NCBI GenBank assembly: GCA_014281115.1
Contig: JACONQ010000002.1
Location: 4,278,001 to 4,342,000 of the forward strand
From: Laburnicola sp. R22_1
Taxonomy: Eukaryota; Ascomycota; Dothideomycetes; Pleosporales; Didymosphaeriaceae
Length of the DNA: 64,000 nucleotides
Reading direction: 5' to 3'
The notes beneath the pieces are model-generated. The model ran no database searches and was not told the origin of the DNA. It was given only the letters and a program-made list of their open reading frames with translations. Shown here one piece after another: positions 10,916-22,855 of this stretch. How positions within the stretch are numbered: position 1 is the stretch's first letter; every line of letters begins with the position of its first letter. The position numbers were made by a program, and so were the translations under genes.

Positions 10916-12699
10916 CTAACCCGCAGCTGTCTCATTCCGGCGTGGTGAGCTCGCCCGTGAAGAGCGCGGTCCCAAAGCTGCCTTGTTCGCAAACAAAAAT
11001 CCCCCGAGCCAGAACAACGACGGCACGGCTGCGACGGCCGACAGCAGCCCAAGGGTCCAAGCCATCGTCGCCCACCCCTTCTCTTCTACAATGAAGCCCG
11101 CAAGCAATGGCCCAAGCGTACAGCCTGCAGCGAACGCCATGTTAAACAAGGCATATGCCTGTGCATACGCACCCCCAGGTCCGTAGCCACGCAACCCGTT
11201 TTGAACCATCTTTTTCTCCTTCGTCTCCACCACGGCGGAAATCTCCGCCATCAGCGGTGGAAACGTCATTGCCATACTCAGTCCAACTAGGGCAAGTAGT
11301 GCACAGATGAGTACTTTGTCTCTGATTGTGTTCGAGTCGATGAAGCGCATGCACACCAACGGGGGACACGCAAGAGTGAAACCAACGGTGGCGAGGTACC
11401 GGCCACCGTAGCGATCGCTGAGCCATCCGAATATTGGACCTAGGAATGACGGTATCACGATTGGGAGGAAGAGGAGCGCTGCGCCGGTAGCTGTCCAATG
11501 GAAGGTATTCGCAACGTGGATGGTGAGAACGGAGTCGAAAGCTGTCATTATGCCGGATTGCATAATGGCGCCAAACAGTGCCGCAAGGAGACGGCGTGAA
11601 TATAAAAGGGAAAGGACGGGCGGTAGGCGGTCACGGAGACGACGCTTCGTAGGGTCACTGCTGCTCGTCGGCGATGGGTCCTCTGCGGTCGTGGGTACTG
11701 TTGGCTGTGCGGCACCTGGCATGCCTTTCTCGCCATCTGTAGGCGGGGCCACACGTACGACGTCCTTCTCTTCCTGTCCGGTCGATGGGGTACGGGTCTC
11801 TTCGGTCGTTCCTTCCCTCTGCGAGAATTCCAAGTTCCCTGCTCTTTCCCTCCCAACTTCCCTCCCAACTTCCCTCCCAACTTCCCTCCCAACTTCCCTC
11901 CCAACTTCCCTCCCAACTGCCTCGGGGTCCCACCCCACTGCCACCTTCTTCTCAACCAGCAGCAACCGCAACACGACGTCGAGACCGATCAATCCATACG
12001 CCATACCAAACACTGCGCCGTACCCCGCGCGATCAAACACGACGCCTCCCAACAGAGGTCCAACCAACAGTCCAATACTCAAGCCAGCACCAACGTACCC
12101 CATCGCTTGGGCAAGCCGCTCTTGTGGAACCGTATCAGCCAGCAGCGCCAACCCTACAACCCAACTACACACCGTCAGCACGTACTCTCCACAAACAGAA
12201 GACGAACCAGACCCACACTACCGCCGCACTCGTGCCCTGCAAAATCCTCCCCGCAATCATGACCCCGATACTCGACCCTATCTGCAACAACACCGTAGCC
12301 GCGAGCAGCGCAAAAAGTCCCACAAGAAGCGGTGACCGCCTCGACGACCCCCGATCAGCAAGCCAGCCGCAAATAGGCGAAAAAGCCAACAGAGCAGCAG
12401 CATAGATGGCGATGAGAATGGAGACCCAATACTGCACCCTCTCGGCTGCGACATGGCTGCGCGACTGGAGCGCAAACGGGACGACTGGGACGATGACAGC
12501 GTAGAGAAACATGTCCTATCTTCTCATCAGTTTTCTCATCAAAGATAGTGAGGATGGAGGGTGATTTCTGTGTACCTACCGTAAAAATCGCCAGCGCCGC
12601 AGTCGCAGTAATAAAAGCCTCGGAACTCCTATACTTGAGCAGAAACGGGGGTTTAGCACCCTGCTGCGTGAGGCTCTTCAGCCATTCTGGGCGCGCCAT
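10916..12699 (-). CDS. MFS transporter, DHA1-type (12 TM) with repetitive central loop
   Basis: Three exons, 12699-12580, 12515-12217 and 12164-10916, give 555 residues. Splicing restores the family motif FTDMFLYAVIVPVVPFAL in TM1 (intron 12516-12579) and SAAVVWVVGLALLADT in TM4 (intron 12165-12216). Signature motif A is seen as GWLADRGSSRRSPLL after TM2 and again as GWLSDRYGGR in the second half; GPLLGGVVFDRAGYG in TM5 matches the antiporter motif C region. Twelve hydrophobic segments fit a drug:H+ antiporter-1 carrier in plasma or vacuolar membrane; the substrate is unknown. The central cytoplasmic loop is long and charged and contains six VGRE tetrapeptides encoded by a 12-bp minisatellite. 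The start at 12699 (MARPEWLKSL) has the usual short cytosolic N-terminus; an upstream in-frame Met at 12813 is less likely. Confidence 0.9.
11846..11917 (-). repeat. 12-bp coding minisatellite, 6 copies
   Basis: Six perfect copies of TTCCCTCCCAAC (plus strand) encode (VGRE)6 in the MFS transporter's central loop. The unit is a multiple of three, so copy-number change keeps the frame. Confidence 0.95.
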
Positions 12700-13039
12700 C
12701 TCTCCAAATGTCTTTCGCCCTCCAATAGTACCTATATACAATATCTCATTATAAAGACACGCGTCGAAGGTGCGGAATGATAGCGCGGGTCGACAGGGCT
12801 TTCGATCGATCAAACAAAGGCTCTAAGGTTCGTAGTCGGCACTCGTATTCCGCGGGCGCCGGGGACGCACGGCCAAGCGGCAGGGTGGGGATTTTGAAAG
12901 CGAGGAAAGAGCAAGTGTTTGGGTGAGAGGGGGTTCGTGCCGTGGTTTTATGGGGGGTGTGGGTTTGCCCTGTTTAGTTCCCCCGTTTTGCTTGTCCGTT
13001 TCGGTTGCAAAGTATGCACAGCTGCTCGCTAAAGGTACA
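12700..13039. other. upstream region of the MFS gene
   Basis: No coding-like frame recognised; this is the presumed promoter of the minus-strand transporter gene. Confidence 0.4.
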
Positions 13040-13290
13040 AAAAGGTACAAAAATCTTACGCTTTACCCTTTAAATTTAAAGCTAAAATTATAACGCAGGC
13101 CATAAGGTTTCTGTTTAGGCGTTCCTCTTTTTTAAAGAGACTTTGCCTTTTTAAGCTAAATTACCTCTATTAGCTACACCAGAACTTCAAATCTTAGTGA
13201 GCGTACTAGAGCTCCGTTTTATCACGGAAGCTGATCTATATTGCTTAGTTTTAGCTGCTACGCTATTAAAACGGAGCTAGGGGGCAACCA
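13040..13290. repeat. small AT-rich repeat relic
   Basis: Composition drops abruptly to AT-rich, TpA-rich sequence resembling the large island at 23-37 kb. It ends with an inverted pair, AGCTCCGTTTTA at 13210-13221 and TAAAACGGAGCT at 13267-13278. It is probably a mutated transposon fragment; family not identified. Confidence 0.5.
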
Positions 13291-15348
13291 AACAGGCCCT
13301 TGGTGTCACTGTGAGGAAGATGTGATGGCGGGTGATGTTGGTAGTGATGGTGTTACTTTTGGTGGGCTTTTGAGGTATAGCTGCCGTTGGTGTGGGGTTG
13401 TGTAGTATTCAACGGGGTGGGACGGTGTGTAGATACGTTTATCTAGTTCTGTGGATTATCGGTCACTGTGGGTTTTCTTTGAGAAATGTAGCTTGAGTCG
13501 AGTGAGTTGTTTGGAGGAGTTTTCTCTTGCAGCATGCTATCTCTGGATAATCGCCAGGAACCGAAAGATCGCTGGGTGTTCGCTTGAATGTTGAGGAGTC
13601 GCTCCAGCGCTTCGTCCTCCCCACGGTGGCACCACCTACGACGCTCCATCTTGCAGGAATAAAAGCGGTGGAACACTGGTACTCGAACTGCCAATTCAGT
13701 GATCTGATTGTTCCGCAGATGTTTTCCGTGCGCAGGATTGATGCGGACGGTACCTCAAAGACGAAGAGTTCTTGATCGCCCTCAACCATAGTTAGGAAAT
13801 TCCGAGGATACAAGGACACCTTGTTGAATGTGAACCATCTAATTGGGTTATTCTGTTATTAGACGCTAGCAAATCCAGTGTCGTTGTGCAGATAGCGGCG
13901 TTTCTACACCTTCGACCTACCTTCTACTCACCTCAAATGGTCTCCTCTTCGCTTCAAAGAGTACTATAGGTAGCATCTACTTCTCTATAACTCGTACTAA
14001 ACCGCGCTTGGTGTTCATTTTCTCTTGGTATCCACCGAGAGTATCTTCGAATATGGTGAAACTACTGCTGCGAAGGTCCGATTCTTCCAAATATGCTTGC
14101 CTTAGGTATGCTAAGGTTAGTCCTTCTTGGAGTAGTCTCGAATCGAGCTTTGGCACTCAGCAGTTTAATGAGCTAGATCATAACTGTTGTCGCGAAGAAG
14201 GTTGTAGCATCAGCCGAATCAATTTATACTAATCGAATTTAGACAAACAAACACGCATTTTATTAGGAAGCGACATTGCACCACAGCTTCGTGAAATGCG
14301 CTACTAGCGATTTTTACTCAAAAGCCGTGTTCAACTCAAGTCACGGTATCCACGCTCTTTCAAGGTGGGCCTGGTCGCATTAAAGGAAGAGTGTAGTTGA
14401 CTATAATCTATGGGTATCTAGTTTCGGCTGCTATATACCAGACTGCACATCGGACATGCGACAAAGGATGACATAACAGTATGTATTGACGTGTCTACTT
14501 GATTCATCTCGCCGTCTATTATCAGCATGCAAATACCGTTAAATGACATTCTTGAAGACCAGTTTCCTATCCGACGTCGCAACGAACATTCGTCAGAAGC
14601 AAAGCCATAGTTATGAACCGCATGCGCAGGGATACAGAGGACATGTTTGCGCCATATAAATATGCATGCAAGGCAAGCAAGACAATGCGTTGTGTCTTGC
14701 TGGTACAGGATCGATCGACAAAAGAGGCGTCACGGACCCGCTTTTCCTTCATACATAGCATTACATACAGTAACACGCCACGCCTTTGCTCTTTTCACAC
14801 CACTGTGCAGTCGTTAGCAGGGCTGTTGGCAATTCATTTATCTGCGTGGCCATTATGCACACAGGTATATGTACCCCGCAACGCCACCTCATCCAAATAC
14901 CGCTGCGCTATAACAGCGCCCGATAACCTCATTCGGCAAAATATCAGGAACTCCCAGGCCCGCACTTCCGACGCTACCAGCTTTCACTCTAATTGAACCA
15001 TACTCGACAAACGAACAAACCTGTCTGCTGACTCCCTCCGCATGTAGGTTGCTTCGAGATCCCGCGCTCACATGTCATTGTGGAGCGCTGGACCTCGCGG
15101 CTCCACCAATCATCTCGTTTCCTGGGTTCGTAGCACCATGGAGATGAAGGGGAGCGCGGGGTGGATTCCCATCCGCACGCCTGGTCGTTCAATTGTGCAG
15201 ATTGGAATCCTTTAGTACCGTCGCCGATCACCCGCTGGCCCAAGTTGCCATGTTCAGATGAAAACAATCTCTGTCCCAGGATGCATAATAGGGCGGCGCC
15301 CGAAGACAGCCGTCTCCAAATGACCAGACTATGAACTCCCAGAGCGCA
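13291..15348. other. intergenic region; one weak ORF at 13463-13819 (-)
   Basis: No domain was recognised. The minus-strand frame 13463-13819 (118 codons) has near-normal composition in its first half (VEGDQELFVFEVPSASIL), but it has no convincing family, so it could be an exon fragment or chance. Confidence 0.35.
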
Positions 15349-15358
15349 TATTAAATAG
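15349..15358 (+). promoter_or_regulatory. TATA-like element of the GH45 gene
   Basis: TATTAAATAG lies about 100 bases upstream of the GH45 start codon and is followed by a pyrimidine-rich stretch. Position and sequence fit a fungal TATA box; transcription start not known. Confidence 0.4.
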
Positions 15359-15455
15359 AACCGCCCACCCAACTCCAGATTCCGTCCGTCTCGCCTCATC
15401 CTAGGATACTCTCTCACACCATCCAAATCTCTCCCCTGCGGCCTAGATACGTATC

Positions 15456-16216
15456 ATGGTGTCTCTCAAGCAACTCGCCCTCGTGGCCTTGGCTACCGGT
15501 GCGGCCGTCGTCGACGCACAGAGTGGTTCGGGAAGGACGACTCGCTACTGGGACTGCTGCAAAGGATCATGCGGCTGGTCTGGAAAAGCACCTGTGAACC
15601 AGCCCATCGGCAGCTGCGACAAGGCCGACAATCCGCTCTCCAACATGGCCGCCAAATCCGCGTGCGACAACGGCGGCGGACAGGCATACATGTGCTCTTC
15701 GCAGAGCCCGTGGGCGGTGAATGATAAGTTGGCGTATGGGTTTGCGGCGGTGAAGCTGGCGGGTGGAACAGAGAACTCCTGGTGCTGTGCTTGCTACAAG
15801 TGCGTTCATACCTCCGAGCCTCCTGTCTCAAGACCTCGTAGCTAACGACTCGTAGATTGACGTTCACATCCGGTCCCGTCGCTGGCCAGCAGATGATTGT
15901 CCAAGCGACCAACACGGGCGGCGACCTCGGACAGAACCACTTCGATCTCGCGATGCCCGGCGGCGGCGTCGGCATCTTCAACGCGTGCACCAACCAGTGG
16001 GGTGCTCCTCCGAACGGCTGGGGTGCACGGTATGGTGGTATCTCGCGGCGCTCAGAGTGCGATGGATTTCCCGAGAAACTCAAGGCTGGATGCTACTGGC
16101 GCTTTGACTGGTTCAAGGGAGCGGATAACCCTGATGTCACTTTTGAGAAGGTGACGTGCCCGAAGGCGCTTGCAGATAAGTCCGGGTGCATTCGGAATGG
16201 GGAGAGGCCTGAGTAG
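15456..16216 (+). CDS. GH45 endo-beta-1,4-glucanase (secreted cellulase)
   Basis: Two exons, 15456-15799 and 15856-16216, encode 234 residues. A signal peptide ([21 protein letters not shown]) precedes the GH45 signature [14 protein letters not shown], whose Asp33 matches the family's catalytic base, and NHFDL, whose Asp145 matches the catalytic acid. Cys-rich spacing ([23 protein letters not shown]) matches single-domain fungal GH45 enzymes. There is no cellulose-binding module or linker. The intron GTGCGT...CGTAG (56 nt) joins CYK-LTFTSGP in frame. The enzyme cleaves internal cellulose linkages by inversion outside the cell. Confidence 0.95.
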
Positions 16217-16341
16217 GGAAGTGGTTGGTTGAGTGAGAGTGAAGGTGGTAGTTGAGGTGTGATGTATAATTCACGGAGCACCTTCATTCTTGTAAATAGT
16301 TTATTTGATGGACAATATTGCGAAGCAGGATTTCACCAATC

Positions 16342-18161
16342 TTACCATTGTCCGTTCTGAGTTGAGGCCGCACAATTCTGGGTGCCCTTTTCCAACTTTG
16401 CAAATTGACTACCACGCCCCTCAAACGTCTCTCTCAGTCTTCTATCCCTCATTTTCCAAAAGTACGTTGCGCAAGTTGCAGTGACAAGTGTTAGAGGGAC
16501 TGTCACCGCCCAATAAAGCCAGAAATGAGATGATGTCATGCTTTCCGGATTCGAGGATTTAAGGTCGAAGAACTGAGTGCTAAACAACGTCTGCTTGTGG
16601 TTAGCCGTGCATTTCTACCTTAGTACTCATCGAGGAAATCAGTTGGCGAACGTACGGCTGTGAAAGTCGACGGCAGGTATATCAGCGTTAGGGCGGATAT
16701 GATGAACATGGAAGAACTATCTCGGGAGGTAGCTAGCGCGACTTGCTTAGAGTCTTCCGCTAGGGCTTTCATGGCGGCACTGTCTCTGTAGCTTGCTTCG
16801 GAGATGCGAAGAGAGGCTTCCGCGGTCTGCATGTTGAGCGCGTTATCTTTCTGAGCCATGAGGCTGTACACCTACAGAAAAAATCAGCCGGCTCGTTTTA
16901 CATGATATCAATGACACAAATTCCTTGATTTTCGAGCAGTAATTTATGCTCGAACATACATAACAGGTGATTGCACGGAAACTCAGGTAGCACTGGGCAC
17001 TCACTGTTTGAACATAAGCCTGTGAGCGCTTAGTGAGGTATGTGGTCCTCGGCTTCAGCGCCTGCATCCATATCCTCAGCTTTTCACTTCTCTTCTGCAA
17101 TATCTTCACATCCCTTTCTACTCTCTTCCTTTGCTCGGCGCCCAATCTCTCCAGCCACATCTCACGTTCTTCATCCAGTTGATCTAGCAGCATCGAATGC
17201 GCTTCGCAAGCCAACTCGCATTTGGCCAGATTAGCGGTCAGTCCGGTCAACGAGCGCGTGATAGGGATAAAATCGCAATGATAGAGACTACAATCGACGT
17301 ATACGTCTTCTGTATCTGATTTAGCCATGCCTAGTTCGAGCATTATCTCGTGAGTTCTGGCGCGGCAGCGGTCGAGGTCGTGCTCGATGACTTCGTTGAC
17401 GAGATCGATGAGACAGATGGGAATGAATGTCGGACATGTGGAGATGCGGGGTGATGTGGCGAGCTCGTCACATATGAGCGAGAACTCGTGGGGTAGAAGG
17501 CCATATAGGAGGACGTTGGTTTGGTTGGCGAACTGTGAGAGGGCACAGGCGAAGGGTCGCCCGTTCTTGTCGATGGTTTGGAAAGTATGCCCTTGGAAGT
17601 GCTACGTTAGGTGAAGGCTTCTAAGATAGGGTAAGAGACGCACCAGTGATGTTATGTTCTGTGTCCTCGAAGGGAAGGAAGCATGATGTTCTGGTACTGA
17701 GGAGATACAAGAAAGACCGAGGGAGCTTCCAATGATTCATTATGGTCTCAAAAGTGGAACGGGATAGTGCGAGGGGCGGCCGGCAATGAGACTCCGCTAT
17801 TGATGTACAAGCCCTAGTCGGTTCAGAAGCGGATACGTGACAGGTACGAAGAGCTCACAGCAGTCGAACGGTATGTTTCTCTCCTGAACTCGACGCCTAG
17901 CAAGTCAACCTTCTATATACAAAATCACAGCGCTTTCTGATACTTACATTTTTCGCTAGCCATCCCCCCACGCCACCCTCCGTCAGCATTCCTTTGCGCA
18001 GCGGACGTTGGGCAGAAGCCTATCGCGTCAATAACTGACACTGCGACACTCCCGTAGTACTCTACCTCGGAAGTATCTACTATCTCTGCGTACGAAAGAT
18101 TATCAGCACTCCTAAACGTGGCAGGGTTGTGCAATAAATTTTGATATCGACGTTTCTCCAT
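16342..18161 (-). CDS. CorA-like membrane protein with C-terminal TM pair (fungal multi-exon family)
   Basis: The four 3' exons are well supported: 17740-17644 (probably longer upstream), 17591-17005, 16871-16656 and 16590-16342, joined by GT-AG introns that keep the frame. The encoded protein has WKLPRSFLYLL and FLPFEDTEHNITG, a helical coiled-coil-like region (LLDQLDEEREMWLERL), then VYSLMAQKDNALNMQTAEAS and TSRDSSSMFIISALTLIYLP for TM1 and HFWLYWAVTVPLTLVTATCAT for TM2. This arrangement is typical of a large fungal family distantly related to CorA Mg2+ channels; transport itself is unproven. Exon 17948-18161 (MEKRRYQNLLHNPATF..., donor GTAAGT) is a plausible first exon, but I could not find a clean path across 17741-17947, so the 5' structure is provisional. 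Confidence 0.65.
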
Positions 18162-18921
18162 TGGGATGAATGCATTGCAAATAGACTGTTGAGGAAAAAG
18201 AAATTCGCAAAAACGTAGCAGGCTTAATATGAACAAGAAGGCTGAGAGCAATGCTTCAGCCTCGTAACCATGTGGCGGTGGCTGAGGCTGTGCACATCGA
18301 CGCACGCGACCAAGATACAGGCAGAGCCAGTCATCTTTGCAGAAGGCATCCTGACCGTCGAATTGCCTCAGAAGTTGGAACGAGGCTTCGAGTAGATACC
18401 TGCAGTAGGTCCATCCACGATACGTAATACGGACGTAGAAGACCAGAGACCATGGACTCAGTACTGTCTAGGTGTAATCACAGGGCGTCGAGGGCCAACA
18501 TAGTGGCGAATCGTATGCGTCTAGCTCTGGTCAGGCTGATTTTGAATCGAGATAAAGCTCAAGGACTGAGCCAGTGCAGTTACACCCTCGGTTGGTGACG
18601 ATAAGACTAAGAGACTAGAAGGAAGGCTGAAGTGTTGATGTTGTCGTGGTGCTGCCTTCGGTGCGGCACTCACACTTCCGATTCAAACTAGTCCATATTG
18701 GGCCATAGACCTCGCTGGGATCAATCACGGTGATAACTGATCAACACCCACTGATGAAACTTCTTCATACGCTCCTATTTATTACTGCTACTGTGTGTTA
18801 CATACTAGGTTCAATAATACATCCCGTATTACCCCTTTCTGTGTACCTAGGCAGTGTGGACGCAAACTACTTTGGAACAGTCTGTATTTTTTACTTCACT
18901 CCTGCGCTCGTCTACCCTCTA
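18162..18921. other. intergenic region, nothing recognised
   Basis: No coding-like frame recognised. It ends at the TA target site of the adjacent transposon (18920-18921). Confidence 0.4.
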
Positions 18922-21038
18922 CCGTGTCCGTGCGCGTAATGCCCGGATTCGCGTAATGCCCGCGCAACACCAGAAGCGCTCTATCAGCGACCAGGCAATA
19001 GAACCACCCACAATCAATATTATCACGAGATTTTCCAGAGTAGCACTATATCGATGCTTGCGATCAATTTGCACTATCTATATCTATTAGGAAGCTTGAC
19101 GTTGCGGCCGCGACGTGTAGATCTGGTTGGGGAAGTAGATGCGCCCTCTAAGGCCTCCCTATTATCTTAAGCATTAACAACACGTTTCTGACGCTTTCTG
19201 CTCTGTAGAGCTGGCTAAGAGGCCTTTCTCTTACCCTTCTAGGATAGTTGTAGAGCTTTTTCAGCGTCGCGGGCAGACTTCTGGGCAGCGCGCTAAGCTG
19301 CCTTTTCAGCCCTCTCTTTCTCCTTTGCCTCCCTAGCTACTTCTCGCACAACACGCTTCTCCTGCTGGATTTTCTCCTTATATAGCTTAGCTGCCTTCTT
19401 TAGCTCTGCTGTCGCTGCTTTTTAAAGCTGCTGCTGCTTATCCTCCTGCTCCTTAATTAATTGACGAACACGTGCCTCCCTTACTTTCCTTAGTGACCAT
19501 AAGATAGCCCTACTATAATAATCCTGGCGCTGTTAAAGGTCTAGAGCTTTGCTCTTCTTCCCACGCTTCTTCTTAATAGATAGCGCCTGCCTAAGCCTAT
19601 TGTTGTCATGCTTAAGCAGCTTATTTTCAACAGATAGGTGGTGGAGTGATTGACGAAGCTTTTGTGTATCCTTGCTACTTTGATCACTCACTGCAGAGCG
19701 TACAAGCCTATCCATCTTTCTCCAGTTATGATCACTAAACCCTGATGAGGAGCTATCGCCTGATTCTTGATCCTGGGTAAACCTATTAAGGATAGGATTA
19801 GGATCAGGTGGCGATATGCCTGTGGCTCTAAAAGAGCTGAGGATAGTTGATTCCTTGAAGGAGACCTTCCACGCGTTCCAGAATAGGGGGAAGAAGTCGC
19901 CTTTGGTAATAGAAACCAGGCCCTGGCTTCTATAGAGATATCTTGATAGCTCTGCTGAGTAGGCTGTTGATAGAGGCTTAAACATCGCAACGTCGAGAGG
20001 CTGAAGCGTATAAGTTGAATGAGGAGGCAGGATAGCAAGGAGGATCCTATGCTGATCACAGTAGTCGATAAAGTCCATAGTGATGTGGGATCCATGGCCA
20101 TCTACGATCAAGAGTTGATATGATCGGCGAGTCTTCTCTTTTGTGCAGCGATCAAATACCTGTTTAAGCCAGGCAAGCCTAATATTGTTGTTCGTCTAGC
20201 CAGAGGGTGATAAGGTGATAAAGACTTCTTGTTCTCCTGCCTTAATATCCTCTACCCAGCTTGATTGGATGCCCTTGTTTGCAGCCTCATAGATGAGGCT
20301 TGGCGGCAGAGCTGATCTATCAGCGCAGATACATGCTAGGAGCGTAATCCATGCGCGATTGCCATCCTGGAGCGATGCCCTAACCTCCTTCTTCTCCCAC
20401 ATTCGTCTGCTAAATATTCGTTTTGATCTACCCACGATACCGATCAGGAAGCCTTTTTCGTCCATATTGTAGATATGACGAGGATCTATCTGATACTGAT
20501 CGATCTTGCTGTGTAGGAGGTTGAAATAGAGGCGATATTTATCCTCTAAATCAGCTTTGTGGCGATTGCTGTCCATGCCGACTGTCTATTGCGAGATAAG
20601 CTGAATGCTGTGTTGGTTGATAAAGCGGGTAACCTAGCTCTCGCTGACTGGCTCCTTTGCTATGGTAGAGGCGAAGTTCTGTATCATCTCTCAAGTGGGA
20701 GGTATATGTCTCTCTGTGAGTCCTTTGATATATTGTACGAGCTCCTGCTCTTGCTGTAGGTTGAGTTTCAGCTGGTTGATATTCTTGACCTGCCTGGGGC
20801 GCGTTACCCCTCGATGCCTTCGACCCAACGTAGATCGTTCAAGCCCATGCCTAGCAGCAACTTCTGTATATGAAAAATCTTCTCCTGGTTCTCGCGATTC
20901 TATCTCATCAATCGCAGCCTGATATGGATCCATAATGGTGGAGTTATCGCGTGCTGAAGTTAGGGTGTTTTGGTGTTGCGCGGGCATTACGCGAATCCGG
21001 GCATTACGCGAATCCGGGCATTACGCGCACGGACACGG
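18922..21038. mobile_element. pogo/Fot1-type (Tc1-mariner superfamily) DNA transposon, RIP-mutated
   Basis: The ends are inverted repeats starting CCGTGTCCGTGCGCGTAATG and running about 50 bp to CGCAACACCA. The element is flanked by TA on both sides (18920-18921 and 21039-21040), the expected target duplication. The right TIR has an extra copy of a 17-bp unit (GCGTAATGCCCGGATTC) not present on the left. The interior carries one transposase frame on the minus strand with many stops. Confidence 0.9.
19074..20933 (-). pseudogene. pogo/Fot1 transposase (HTH + DDE_1), inactivated by nonsense mutations
   Basis: A single frame of about 620 codons from MDPYQAAIDEIESREPGEDF has no frameshift but at least eight stops. 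It has an N-terminal helix-turn-helix (YTEVAARHGLERSTLGRRHRG), then the DDE_1 catalytic core: IYNMDEKGFLIG (first Asp), VDGHGSHITMDF (second Asp), LQPLDVAMFKPL (third Asp), and a Lys-rich coiled-coil tail. The stops fall where family members have Trp or Arg: TGA at 20693 in PPT*EMIQNF, TAG in SES*VTRF and ISQ*TVGM, and TAG at 20198 in SPSG*TNNN. TGG-to-TAG and CGA-to-TGA are RIP-type transitions. The protein cannot be made; the element is non-autonomous now. Confidence 0.9.
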
Positions 21039-21424
21039 TACTAGATCCCGCTGTTGAAAAGTGTTATTGTCGATAAGTCAAACACTACACACGCGTTAAG
21101 AGGACCAATGGTTCCTTCTTGCCGTACTACTTAGCATCTTCCGCTAGTGATTTGTATGATATATAGTATTTGGATAAAGTCTATACGTCGTAAAGCATCC
21201 GTGCACGTCCAACATCAGGCCCGTTCAAATCCTCATTCCCCGCACGGCGTATACTCCCACGCCTCATCACACCTCCCCAAACCAGAGTAGAAATTACGAA
21301 TAAATTTTTTTGTACCAATCCGCCCAACCCAGCCCAAAATCCAACCTCATACAAAAACTCCGCGTCATAAAACAAACATCATCGTACAACCCATATCCAC
21401 CCACGCACCCACGCACCCACCCCA

Positions 21425-22663
21425 TCAACACATCATCTCAAAATTCCGACTACCCAACGGCTGCGGAAACACCCCCTCATCAATCAACTTAAACGCATCC
21501 CACTCATGCGCCTGCTCAGTCTTGAAATTCCACCACACCCACCCATTCGTCCTCCCCTCAAAAGCCACCATCTGCCCCTCAATATACTTCCTCGTCTCGT
21601 CTTTGTACTGCTGACTCCAGTTGGCGATATCATCCTGCCACCCGCATTTGCCTACAAAAGTGCTTCCGGGATACGTCCCATCGTAGCGCGCACCTTTTCC
21701 GAAGCAGTTGAGATACTTTGCGCAGTCCGTCATCGCGCCTGTCCACTCGCCGACGATGGTCCACTTGTCCGCGCCGGAGTAACTGCCGGCTGCGGCGCAG
21801 ACTTGTTGGACGTGCTGGGCGGGGTTCATAGCGATGAGGCCGAAGTCGAAGACTTGATATTCGTGGTGGTCGATTACAACCATCTGCGCGTTGTTGTCCG
21901 AGGGAGTGAGGAAACCGTTCCAGAAAGCTGCGGGCGTGAAGCCGTCGTGGAGAAGGACAGGCGTGTCGGACTTTTCTCGCACCGTGCCGTAGCCGTCGCG
22001 GTAGAACTGGCGGACTACGCCTGCGTCGAGTTTGGGGATCATGGGCTCGTTGAGGATTTGGATACCCACGATTACGTCCTGGTACTGGGGTTGCGCATAT
22101 GTGTCTGAGATGGTCCTGATCACTTTGAGCGTTTGTTGGACTGTGTTGCCCCTTGTCCAAGCGGGAGGGGTCTCCAGGCGTTGTCCAGAGTTATCGAAGC
22201 CATTCTGAGAACCAGGCGCACCGTGCAGGTCGATTATCATTTTCAGGCCGAGACCCCTGGCCCAGCCGATGGCCCTGTCGATGTAAGGTGCTGCGCCTTG
22301 GACATAGGGCGAACCAAAGGTGTCGTATGCCCAATAGCCTATCGGAACGCGCACGAGATTGAAGCCGGAATTTGAAATCTTTTTGAAATCCTCAAAACTA
22401 ACCCAGGTGTCCCAGTGTTTCTTGAGGACCTCGTGAGCGGCATCGTGGCCGAGCTTTTCGCCAAGAGTGAACTCGTCGACGATGTCATCGCGGCCGAGTT
22501 TTTCAAAAACTGAAGGTGTTATCCAGCTAGCATCAAGTGTCAGTTCGATGGTAATTCATTCCGCGGATATGGCCATACTTACGGCTCGAGCACCAACCAG
22601 CCGCCGATATTCACACCTCGCACTTTGTCTGCGCCCCATGCAAACTGGACGCCACGTTTTGTT
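21425..22663 (-). CDS. GH5 exo-beta-1,3-glucanase (EXG1-type), 5' exon unresolved
   Basis: Exons 22663-22583 and 22526-21425 are clear: RGVQFAWGADKVRGVNIGGWLVLEP joins WITPSVFEKLGRDD across a 56-nt intron (GTAAGT...GCTAG). GH5 landmarks follow: NLVRVPIGYWAYD, DLHGAPGSQNGFDNSG, GIQILNEP (acid/base Glu), HHEYQVF, and VGEWTGA (nucleophile Glu), ending near WVWWNFKTEQAHEWD. The enzyme releases glucose from beta-1,3-glucan in the cell wall or medium. About 393 residues are visible against roughly 410-430 expected, so 20-35 N-terminal residues with the signal peptide are missing. The acceptor at 22664 implies an upstream exon ending in phase 2, but the 190 bases before the mitochondrial insert contain no convincing signal peptide. 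The 5' end may have been displaced or destroyed by that insert. Confidence 0.85.
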
Positions 22664-22855
22664 CTAAGTGACGTTAGCTGAGTACAATAACAATATCCTG
22701 TGTTCCCCGCCAGCTCCAAGTTCCCACGTCTAGGTGTTGCCCCAGCAATAACGACACGGGTTGGGCAACGGCAGAAGGGCGCAAGATCATTCCGACCCAC
22801 ATGCACTCAAGCTTCTTCGAGGTGAGGGTACTTACGCCGGGGCAGTCATTGCAGT
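22664..22855. other. short region between GH5 exon and mitochondrial insert
   Basis: It should contain the first intron and perhaps the first exon of the GH5 gene. Minus-strand Met codons occur (for example MILRPSAVAQP), but none gives a signal peptide with a consistent splice. Confidence 0.4.
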
